NCBI GenBank assembly: GCA_005883655.1 | Contig: VBDA01000429.1 | Coordinates: forward strand, 1 to 7,328 | Source: Betaproteobacteria bacterium | GTDB taxonomy: Bacteria; Pseudomonadota; Gammaproteobacteria; Burkholderiales; Casimicrobiaceae | Direction: 5' to 3' | DNA length: 7,328 bases | Part shown: piece by piece, positions 1 to 4,617 of the stretch | Layout: the number at the start of each line of letters is the position of its first letter | Numbering within the stretch: the first letter of the stretch is position 1 | Translations under genes and position numbers: made by a program | The notes under the pieces: generated by a model | What the model was told of the DNA's origin: nothing | The model's database searches: none | The model's input: only the letters and a program-made list of their open reading frames with translations

Positions 1-320
1 AGGCTGACGAATCGCTGCTGCACGCGCAACAAGTCGGCGAGTGGATTACCACGCTCGGCGCTTATCCTTCGCTTGCCATCGGCCAACTTCTCGATTCGCA
101 CAAGCATGACATCGCGGCGATTCTGCGTGAATCGCTCGAGTCCGAGGGAAAGGCGCTCGACTTGTACCGGGAATTGCTGTCGCTGGTCGAAACGCGGTCA
201 GTCGCGCTCGAGGAATTCGCGCGGCAGATGGTTTTGGCAGAGGAGATGCATGCCGCGGAGGTGGACAAAATGCTCAGAAAGCCCGGAGATCTCGCCGCGT
301 TTGCGGTGCGCCCGAGCTAG
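1..320 (+). CDS. Ferritin-like (bacterioferritin-type) protein, C-terminal part
   Basis: This is the 3' end of a gene whose start lies left of the window; the open frame (codons from position 3) gives 105 residues ending at TAG 318-320. It reads as the last helices of a four-helix ferritin-like fold. An ESLLHAQQVGEW segment near residues 3-14 corresponds to the bacterioferritin helix carrying an iron-ligand His. A second helix runs about 36-64, and the last helix has LEEFARQM and then E80-x-x-H83 in AEEMHAAEVDKMLRKPG, the typical E-x-x-H ferroxidase ligand pair. Relative to bacterioferritin, the Glu expected three residues before the first His appears to be Ser, so full ferroxidase activity is uncertain. 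A role in iron storage or oxidative-stress protection in the cytoplasm is inferred from the family. The gene seems to end its transcription unit: a hairpin follows 21 nt after the stop and a new promoter starts at 404. Confidence 0.75.
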   Translation, partial: ADESLLHAQQVGEWITTLGAYPSLAIGQLLDSHKHDIAAILRESLESEGKALDLYRELLSLVETRSVALEEFARQMVLAEEMHAAEVDKMLRKPGDLAAFAVRPS

Positions 321-341
321 CCTGCTGCACCTCCCGCCATT

Positions 342-361
342 GCGTCGCGTTGGAGCGACGC
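342..361 (+). terminator. Perfect 7-bp stem-loop after the ferritin-like gene
   Basis: GCGTCGC (342-348) pairs perfectly with GCGACGC (355-361) around a six-base loop, and two flanking T·G pairs could extend it. It starts 21 nt after the stop codon of the upstream gene. No T-tract follows, so it is not a textbook intrinsic terminator; it could be a 3'-end stabiliser or a Rho-assisted end. Confidence 0.35.
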
Positions 362-403
362 GGGATGTGCAAGTACGGACGATAGGGTGTCCTTCGCGTT
401 TCT

Positions 404-432
404 TTGACATCCTTCGCCAGTGCACCTAACAT
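404..432 (+). promoter_or_regulatory. Sigma70-type promoter upstream of the membrane protein gene
   Basis: A perfect -35 hexamer TTGACA (404-409) is followed by a 17-nt spacer and a -10 hexamer TAACAT (427-432, four of six consensus bases, including the key TA and final AT). The predicted transcript start is about 438-441, leaving a leader of roughly 37 nt before ATG 477. It sits in the non-coding gap between the ferritin-like gene and the membrane protein gene. It argues that 477-899, and probably 973-1563 behind it, form a unit separate from the ferritin-like gene. Confidence 0.65.
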
Positions 433-476
433 TCGTTGCCGACGGTCGCTCCAGAGAAGCGCGGCGCGCTCCCACC

Positions 477-899
477 ATGCAAAATCTACGTCGCACCTTC
501 GCCCCGGTCGCATTGATCGTTTTGGCTGGCCTCGTCGTCTGGCCGCTGCGTGACGTGTTCGACGCATTCGTCGACAGCCGAAGCTTCGCTTCACCGATCA
601 CGTGGATGCTGGGCATGACCTGGGGCTTCGACCTCGCCTGGTCCATTGTTCTTGGCGCGCTGCTCGGTGCCGTTCTGCGATCGACAAGCGCAATGTTGTG
701 GGCCGCGGCGGCCGGCATCGCCTATGGTGGACTTAATTTCGCTCTGACCCGGCATCATTTTTCGTCTTCGCTGGCATGGAACGTCTACGCCTGGATTTAC
801 GGTCAGTATGTCGTGTCATGTGTTGGTGCGATCTTCGGTGCATGGCTTGCGACGAGCGCTTTGCGCACCCGCGCCGGAAAAGCGCCCCAGGCAATGTGA
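477..899 (+). CDS. Unrecognised four-helix inner-membrane protein
   Basis: I do not recognise this 140-residue protein. It has four hydrophobic stretches, at about residues 9-25, 43-68, 72-91 and 108-127, giving a compact polytopic inner-membrane protein. The cytoplasmic side is probably marked by N-terminal QNLRRTF and C-terminal RTRAGK, both rich in Arg/Lys. No catalytic or transport motif is visible. The start was set at ATG 477 because the first helix begins eight residues later. The in-frame GTG at 420 would add a hydrophilic stretch overlapping the promoter at 404-432, so it is unlikely. The ribosome-binding site is weak (GAGAAG around 453-458, too far from the ATG). The formyltransferase gene follows after 73 bp, so co-transcription is plausible. 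Confidence 0.6.
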   Translation: MQNLRRTFAPVALIVLAGLVVWPLRDVFDAFVDSRSFASPITWMLGMTWGFDLAWSIVLGALLGAVLRSTSAMLWAAAAGIAYGGLNFALTRHHFSSSLAWNVYAWIYGQYVVSCVGAIFGAWLATSALRTRAGKAPQAM

Positions 900-960
900 T
901 AGCGACAGCCCGATTGTTGCTCGACCGTCCTTGATCCAACGCATGGCAGAAAACGACCCC

Positions 961-967
961 GGAAAGG
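961..967 (+). promoter_or_regulatory. Shine-Dalgarno site of the formyltransferase gene
   Basis: GGAAAGG lies 5 nt before ATG 973 and decides the start in favour of 973 over the in-frame ATG 943. It is the clearest ribosome-binding site on the plus strand of this window. Confidence 0.6.
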
Positions 968-972
968 CTCGG

Positions 973-1563
973 ATGAAGCTGACGCTTGTCGGCTCCCGTT
1001 ATTTCGGCGCCGCCGCGCTCGAGCGCCTGCTCAAGGAAGGCATCGAGATCGCGCGCGTCATCGTGCCCGCCACCGACGACAGGCTCGCCATGGCGGCCAA
1101 GGCCGCAGGTTTGGAAGTGTTTGTGCTCGACGATTCGTCAATCGTTCCCGCCGAGGCGATTGCCGATGGAACCGATCTGATCGTGGCAGCGCACAGTCAT
1201 GCTCGCGTTACCAGCGACGCGCTCGCGCGCTCGCGACTGGGAGGCATCGGATTTCACCCGTCGCTACTGCCGCGCCACCGCGGAATCGCCGCCGTGGAGT
1301 GGACAATCCGGGAAGGCGACCCCATCGCGGGTGGCTCGATCTATCACCTTGCGGAGCGGATGGACGCGGGTGCCATCGCAGCCCAGGATTGGTGCTTCGT
1401 GCGTCAGGGAGAAACCGCGCGCGAGCTCTGGGAGCGCTCCCTTGCGCCGATGGGGCTGGATCTACTCGTGCGCGTTATCCGCGAGGCGAGAATCAGCGGC
1501 AAACTGCCGGCCACGCCGCAGGACGAGCAGTTCGCGACGCGAGCGCCGATGCATCGCAAGTAG
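973..1563 (+). CDS. Formyltransferase-fold protein (methionyl-tRNA formyltransferase N-domain family)
   Basis: This 196-residue protein is a stand-alone formyl-transferase N-terminal domain, the catalytic fold of Fmt, PurN and ArnA. The start LTLVGSRYFGAAALERL (3-19) is the Rossmann-like first strand and helix. The core HPSLLPRHRG (95-104) is the family signature, and D131 in RMDAG lies 36 residues after H95, the spacing of the Fmt His108-Asp144 pair. Fmt and PurN have Asn two residues before this His; here it is Gly93, so the classical Asn-His-Asp triad is incomplete. The C-terminal tRNA-binding domain of true Fmt is absent, so this is not the initiator-tRNA enzyme. Its acceptor is unknown. 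Related short proteins with a GIG(Y/F)HPSLLP motif occur in betaproteobacteria, from memory. ATG 973 is chosen because GGAAAGG (961-967) precedes it by 5 nt; ATG 943 would add a non-conserved decapeptide. Confidence 0.87.
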   Translation: MKLTLVGSRYFGAAALERLLKEGIEIARVIVPATDDRLAMAAKAAGLEVFVLDDSSIVPAEAIADGTDLIVAAHSHARVTSDALARSRLGGIGFHPSLLPRHRGIAAVEWTIREGDPIAGGSIYHLAERMDAGAIAAQDWCFVRQGETARELWERSLAPMGLDLLVRVIREARISGKLPATPQDEQFATRAPMHRK

Positions 1564-1617
1564 ATTGACCTGACCTGCACTAACGACACGAAGCCAATAC
1601 CGATCCCGGCGTCCGCC

Positions 1618-1623
1618 TACACT
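1618..1623 (+). promoter_or_regulatory. Candidate -10 box (TACACT) just before the mini membrane protein
   Basis: TACACT, a good -10 hexamer, ends 12 nt before ATG 1636, so transcription would start only a few bases before the ATG. No Shine-Dalgarno motif is seen between them (the bases are ATTTTCCACCTC). The -35 region is weak (CAATAC at 1595-1600 with a 17-nt spacer), and the call rests on the -10 box and its position alone. Confidence 0.35.
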
Positions 1624-1635
1624 ATTTTCCACCTC

Positions 1636-1893
1636 ATGGATTATCTGGATCTGCTCCAATGGCCGGCGATGCTCATCACGGTCATCGCCGCTTGGCTGAT
1701 TGCATCACAAGCGAAGCTCAAACGCGAGTTCGGCTTCTGGTGCTTTCTGCTCAGCAACGTGCTGTGGATTATCTGGAGCTGGCACGACCACGCCTATGCG
1801 CTTATCGCGCTGCAAATCGCGCTGGCAGCATTGAACGTCCGAGGGGCCTACAAAAATGAGCCGCACCCAAGCGCCACGAAGCTCGACGCGTAA
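1636..1893 (+). CDS. Small three-helix membrane protein, unknown function
   Basis: This 85-residue protein is almost all membrane: helices at about residues 8-24 (LITVIAAWLIAS), 33-48 (FWCFLLSNVLWIIWSW) and 53-72 (ALIALQIALAALNVRGAY), then a short polar tail. The hallmarks are a conserved-looking N-x-x-W in the second helix, and a Gln and an N-x-R-G motif ending the third. This pattern faintly recalls part of the PnuC/YgjV-type membrane families, but the protein is far too short to be a complete transporter and I claim no function. A short protein of this type, with the same GFW...SN..W and LQ...A..N.RG pattern, seems familiar from betaproteobacterial genomes as a hypothetical protein. The ATG at 1636 fits the hydrophobicity profile. 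It follows a TACACT box by 12 nt and lacks a ribosome-binding site, so its message may be nearly leaderless. Confidence 0.65.
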   Translation: MDYLDLLQWPAMLITVIAAWLIASQAKLKREFGFWCFLLSNVLWIIWSWHDHAYALIALQIALAALNVRGAYKNEPHPSATKLDA

Positions 1894-1931
1894 CCCATCT
1901 TCCGTGACAAGCGCGCGGCCGCCCGTGGCCC

Positions 1932-1958
1932 TGCGCACCTCGCGCACCTCGCGCACCA
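1932..1958 (+). repeat. Three tandem copies of a 9-bp unit
   Basis: The unit CGCGCACCT occurs three times head to tail: TGCGCACCT (1932-1940), CGCGCACCT (1941-1949) and CGCGCACCA (1950-1958), with one mismatch in each outer copy. It lies in the gap before the truncated DUF1801-type gene. It may be simple slippage in GC-rich DNA. Confidence 0.7.
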
Positions 1959-1963
1959 AAAAC

Positions 1964-2101
1964 ATGTCGGACGAGTTCGACGGCTACATCGCAACGGCAC
2001 AACCGTTCGCCAAGCCGATTCTCGGGCGGCTGCGGATGCTGTTTCATCGAGCGTGCCCCGAAATCACCGAGGCGCTGAAATGGGGGCACCCTGCACGGTG
2101 A
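1964..2101 (+). pseudogene. DUF1801-type gene cut to its N-terminal 45 codons
   Basis: The 45 encoded residues match the start of DUF1801/YdhG-like proteins: DGYIATAQPFAKPILGRLR, then a CPEI segment and EALKWGHP, equivalent to the family's D-x-Y-I, LR-x-L, P-E-x-x-E and K-W-G-x-P landmarks. Family members run to roughly 110-200 residues, so most of the domain is absent. The frame stops at TGA 2099-2101 right after KWGHPAR, and the next gene's ATG shares the A of that stop (TGATG). I infer a deletion whose right edge lies at or just before the VOC start, leaving the N-terminal stub. The start at ATG 1964 is where the similarity begins; the frame is open further upstream to 1856, but that part is low-complexity and overlaps the preceding gene. 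A functional 45-residue peptide is possible but unlikely. It may still help translation of the VOC gene by termination-reinitiation. Confidence 0.6.
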
Positions 2102-2496
2102 TGCACGTAGCCGCCATCGATCACATTGTTCTGACTGTCGCCAGCATCGAGCAGGCATGCGCCTTCTACGAGCGCGTTCTGGGGATGAAAACGGTGTCGT
2201 TCGGCGACGGGCGCAGGGCAGTCGCTTTCGGTAGCCAGAAGATCAACCTTCATCTTGCCGGCCGCGAATTCACGCCCCATGCGCAGCACCCGGTCCCCGG
2301 TTCAGCGGATGTCTGCTTTATTACTTCGCTGCCGCTCGACGACTGTATGGCCCATGTCCGCGCGCAGGGTGTGGAAATCCTGTTGGGCCCGGTGGATCGT
2401 ACCGGCGCGACGACCAATCTGCGGTCGTTCTATTTTCGCGATCCGGATCTCAATCTCATCGAAGTCGCCAATCGTGTTGCTGCCGCACCGATGTGA
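2101..2496 (+). CDS. VOC (glyoxalase/bleomycin-resistance) family protein
   Basis: This 131-residue protein has the normal length for a single-chain vicinal-oxygen-chelate protein with two beta-alpha-beta-beta-beta modules. Module one starts with IDHIVLTVASI and contains FYERVLGM (22-29) and KINLH (47-51). Module two holds ADVCFIT, the GVEILLGPV segment and the closing YFRDPDLNLIEV. Likely metal ligands are H8, H51 and E121, as in the family's H...H/E...E pattern. The usual DPDGN turn is DPDLN here. The substrate cannot be told from sequence; nothing marks it specifically as glyoxalase I, a dioxygenase or a fosfomycin enzyme. The start is ATG 2101, overlapping the TGA of the truncated DUF1801-type frame (TGATG); upstream in-frame codons belong to that gene read out of frame. 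It appears intact, with degraded genes on both sides. Confidence 0.9.
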   Translation: MHVAAIDHIVLTVASIEQACAFYERVLGMKTVSFGDGRRAVAFGSQKINLHLAGREFTPHAQHPVPGSADVCFITSLPLDDCMAHVRAQGVEILLGPVDRTGATTNLRSFYFRDPDLNLIEVANRVAAAPM

Positions 2497-2864
2497 CGCG
2501 GACGCCCCACGGCTTGGCCGCCGCGCTGCGCCGAATTGCCGCACAACCGCCACGCCCAGGCCATGAGACAGTTTTCGCCATGCGCGTGACCAGGGTCGAG
2601 CGACCTTCGTCGCTGGAAGGCGTCGCCGAGGGCGACTTGAGCGGCACGGGACGCTGGCAGCTCACACCCGAGGCCGAGACGACCCGCGTGCGCTACGACT
2701 GGACCGTAGTCACCACCAAGCCGTGGATGAATGTCCTGGCGCCGCTGCTGCAGCCGGCGTTCCGCTGGAACCATAATCAGGTCATGGCGGAGGGCGGACG
2801 GGGACTCGCGAGGCATTTAGGCGTCCACCTGCTATCGCATCGCGGCTCTGCGGCCGCCGGGTGA
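2493..2864 (+). pseudogene. SRPBCC (polyketide-cyclase/START-like) gene missing its N-terminal part
   Basis: From about position 2568 the frame reads as the C-terminal half of an SRPBCC-fold protein: FAMRVTRVERP, LEGVAEGDLSGTGRW, TRVRYDWTVVTTKPWMN, then FRWNHNQVM and GLARHLG. This is the family's beta-strand series and closing long helix, seen in proteins of about 150 residues. The first 60-70 residues of the fold (N-terminal strand, short helices and the W-rich region) are missing. The stretch before 2568 in the same frame is Arg/Pro/Ala-rich and resembles nothing I know. The frame is open from GTG 2493, which overlaps the VOC stop, and ATG 2580 is another possible start; neither restores the domain. 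I therefore call a 5'-truncated remnant, probably created by a deletion behind the VOC gene. The stop TGA (2862-2864) overlaps the GTG of the acetyltransferase gene. Confidence 0.6.
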
Positions 2865-3457
2865 GCGGTCCACGGCCGAGCTCGACCAACGCGCCGTCGC
2901 CAACTGCGACGACATTCGCGCTGCGCCCGGCGCGCCTTGAAGATGTCGGCGAGCTCGAAACCTTGATCGCGGTCTCCGCCCGCATCTTGCTTGCGCCGTG
3001 GTATTCACCGGCGCAGGTCGACGCCGCGGTCGGATCGGTATTCGCGGTCGATACCCAGCTCATCGAAGACGGAACCTATTTCGTCGCCGCACAAGATCCG
3101 ACCATCGTAGGGTGCGGCGGCTGGAGCCGGCGCAGAACCCTTTTCGGCGCCGACCGGGGCCACACCTCCGATGCCGCCAGCGTGCTGGACCCTGCGCGCG
3201 ATCCAGCGCGGATCCGCGCCTTTTTCGTTCATCCCGCGTGTGTGCGCCGCGGCATCGCAGCGGCCCTGATGCGCCTTTGCGAGCAGGCGGCGGCAGACGC
3301 CGGATTCAAGACGATGGAACTGGTGGCGACGCTTGCCGGCGAGCCCCTCTATGCAGCATCCGGATTTGCCGCGGTAGAACATTTCGAGATCCCGCTTGTC
3401 GGCACGCTGGCCATGGCAGTGGTGCGAATGCGCAAGGACATCGCAACACAAAGCTGA
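2861..3457 (+). CDS. GNAT-family N-acetyltransferase
   Basis: The 198-residue product is a single GNAT domain, a fold that moves an acyl group from acyl-CoA to an amine. The domain opens at FALRPARLEDVGELETL (19-35). Motif A, the acetyl-CoA pyrophosphate-binding strand and loop, is at 122-137 with FVHPACVRRGIAAALM, where R-R-G-I-A-A is the Q/R-x-x-G-x-G/A signature. Motif B contains LYAASGFA (163-170), the usual Y-x-x-x-G-F. The CGGW segment (85-88) is the central strand before motif A. The substrate is not predictable. The only plausible start is GTG 2861, sharing bases with the preceding stop (GTGA), because the first in-frame ATG lies deep inside the domain. The first 18 residues are Ser/Pro/Thr-rich and look like a disordered leader, so a downstream non-ATG start is also possible. 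It is probably translationally coupled to the truncated upstream frame. Confidence 0.86.
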   Translation: MSGPRPSSTNAPSPTATTFALRPARLEDVGELETLIAVSARILLAPWYSPAQVDAAVGSVFAVDTQLIEDGTYFVAAQDPTIVGCGGWSRRRTLFGADRGHTSDAASVLDPARDPARIRAFFVHPACVRRGIAAALMRLCEQAAADAGFKTMELVATLAGEPLYAASGFAAVEHFEIPLVGTLAMAVVRMRKDIATQS

Positions 3458-3528
3458 ATATTCCGCGACACGTCAAGTCGACACAAAATGCGCTACCCAA
3501 GCAGTCCTCGCCTCAGCCGCGAATCCAT

Positions 3529-3534
3529 TACACT
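3529..3534 (+). promoter_or_regulatory. Candidate -10 box (TACACT) directly before yhbY
   Basis: TACACT ends 6 nt before the GTG at 3541, so a transcript using it would start at or next to the initiation codon. No -35 match is found at the right distance and no Shine-Dalgarno motif precedes the GTG. The same hexamer sits before the mini membrane protein at 1618-1623. Confidence 0.35.
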
Positions 3535-3540
3535 TCCCCG

Positions 3541-4089
3541 GTGCTCACCATAACTTCCGCCGAACGGCGCGCGCTGCGCGCCCGCGCCCATCACCTGCGC
3601 CCGGTTGTCGCGATCGGCCAGCACGGTCTTACCCCTTCTGTCATTCGCGAGATCGATGCCAATCTTCGCGCGCACGAGCTGATCAAGGTGCGCGCGTTCA
3701 GCGACATCCGCGGCGAGCGCGATGCGATGCTGGGGCGGATCTGCGCCAAGCTCAGCGCGGCCCCGGTGCAGCACATAGGCAAGCTGCTGATACTGTGGCG
3801 GCCATCACCGAAAGAACCGGTGGCAAAAGAAAAATCGGCTCACGCCACGTCGACGCGCGGCCAGCGGCGGCCGCTCGTGGATCAGGGCAGGCAAGCAGCA
3901 AACATTCGAGACTCAGGCAAGGCAGGCAAGACGATGGCAAAGTCCACACCCCAGGCGCGACGGCCACGAAACCCGACCGCGAGGGCTCCGGCCAGACCGC
4001 CGTCTGCAGGCGCGTTGAGTCGGCGGGGCCCTCCCGGGGTGCCGTCCGCACCGGCGTCGCGGGAGCGCCGCAGACGCCGCGTGCCCTGA
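3541..4089 (+). CDS. yhbY: YhbY-family RNA-binding (CRM domain) ribosome-assembly protein with long basic tail
   Basis: Residues 1-90 form a complete CRM/YhbY domain: LTITSAERRALRARAH, VVAIGQHGLTPSV with the GxxG-type RNA-binding loop G26-Q-H-G29, HELIKVR (45-51) and the closing strand GKLLILWRP (80-88). YhbY associates with pre-50S particles in E. coli and this protein should do the same; the CRM fold is also used by plant intron-splicing factors. E. coli YhbY is about 97 residues, so the roughly 90 residues after the domain are an addition: rich in Arg, Lys, Pro, Ala and Ser, ending in RERRRRRVP, with no predicted fold. The tail may add non-specific RNA or ribosome affinity. The start is GTG 3541; no ATG lies near and the domain begins there. 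The gene converges on greA with 51 bp between stops. In betaproteobacteria rlmE-ftsH often lies divergently beside yhbY, but here an acetyltransferase gene is upstream. Confidence 0.93.
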   Translation: MLTITSAERRALRARAHHLRPVVAIGQHGLTPSVIREIDANLRAHELIKVRAFSDIRGERDAMLGRICAKLSAAPVQHIGKLLILWRPSPKEPVAKEKSAHATSTRGQRRPLVDQGRQAANIRDSGKAGKTMAKSTPQARRPRNPTARAPARPPSAGALSRRGPPGVPSAPASRERRRRRVP

Positions 4090-4140
4090 ACCGGCGGGCC
4101 TGCTCCCGCGCGCTCCGGGCGCGAAATCCAACACCGATCG
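4090..4140. other. Convergent gap between yhbY and greA
   Basis: This 51-bp gap between two convergent stop codons contains one small hairpin, CGCGC (4109-4113) with GCGCG (4119-4123) and a five-base loop. No T-tract follows on either strand, so I do not call a bidirectional intrinsic terminator. Nothing else is visible. Confidence 0.4.
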
Positions 4141-4617
4141 CTAGATATAGCGGACGGCGAGTACCTCGTACTCGCGGACGCCGCCCGGCGCCTGAACTTC
4201 GGCGATCTCACCCGCACCCTTGCCGATCAACGCGCGCGCAATCGGCGATTCGATGGAAATTTTGGACGCCTTGATGTCGGCTTCGTCGTCGCCGACGATC
4301 TGATAGCGGACCTGCGTACCCAACTCGAGATCCTCGAGATCCACCGTCGCTCCGAAAACGATGCGGCCCTCGGCATCGACCTGCGCCGGATCGACGATGT
4401 GCGCGTTGGCGAGCGTATCCTCGATGCGCGCAATCCGACCCTCGATAAAGCCCTGCCGATCCTTGGCGGCGTCGTATTCGGCATTCTCGGAGATATCGCC
4501 GTGCAGGCGGGCCTCGCCAATGGCCGCGATGGCCGCCGGACGGTCCACGGTCTTAAGCCGTTGCAGCTCGCTTCTGAGCCTCCCGGCGCCGGACACGGTT
4601 AGTGGAATTTTGCTCAT
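4141..4617 (-). CDS. greA: Transcription elongation factor GreA
   Basis: GreA enters the secondary channel of backtracked RNA polymerase and stimulates cleavage of the extruded RNA 3' end, restarting elongation. The 158-residue length equals E. coli GreA. The N-terminal coiled coil (about 1-75) carries the tip motif GDISENAEYDAAKDRQ, with D41 and E44 at the same numbers as the acidic pair that helps hold the catalytic Mg2+ in E. coli GreA. The C-terminal FKBP-like domain (about 80-158) includes VRYQIVGDDEAD, SPIARALIGK and the closing GGVREYEVLAVRYI. All key elements are present. The start ATG (4617-4615) fits the family N-terminus MSKIPLT; its upstream region lacks a clear Shine-Dalgarno. 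It lies downstream of carB, the usual betaproteobacterial order, but a terminator stands between, so its own promoter is likely. A weak extended -10 (TGTTACGCT, minus strand, about 4631-4639) is a possibility only. Confidence 0.97.
   Translation of the reverse strand: MSKIPLTVSGAGRLRSELQRLKTVDRPAAIAAIGEARLHGDISENAEYDAAKDRQGFIEGRIARIEDTLANAHIVDPAQVDAEGRIVFGATVDLEDLELGTQVRYQIVGDDEADIKASKISIESPIARALIGKGAGEIAEVQAPGGVREYEVLAVRYI

Noticed and set aside
73..429. A 118-codon Arg/Ser-rich frame at the left edge
   Set aside because: It is an off-frame reading of the ferritin-like gene, whose conserved helices and E-x-x-H motif are in another frame.
808..972. N-terminal extension of the formyltransferase reaching back into the membrane protein gene
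   Set aside because: The extra residues are low-complexity, overlap another gene, and a good ribosome-binding site supports ATG 973.
2430..2816. A 128-codon minus-strand frame across the VOC-SRPBCC junction
   Set aside because: It is antisense to two recognised domains and its sequence resembles no family; it does not explain the junction.
4109..4123. Hairpin in the yhbY-greA gap as a bidirectional terminator
   Set aside because: It has a 5-bp stem and no T-run on either strand.
3396..4274. A 292-codon plus-strand frame overlapping the GNAT gene, yhbY and greA
   Set aside because: It covers three recognised genes in a different frame, is Arg/Ala/Pro-rich throughout and shows no domain.
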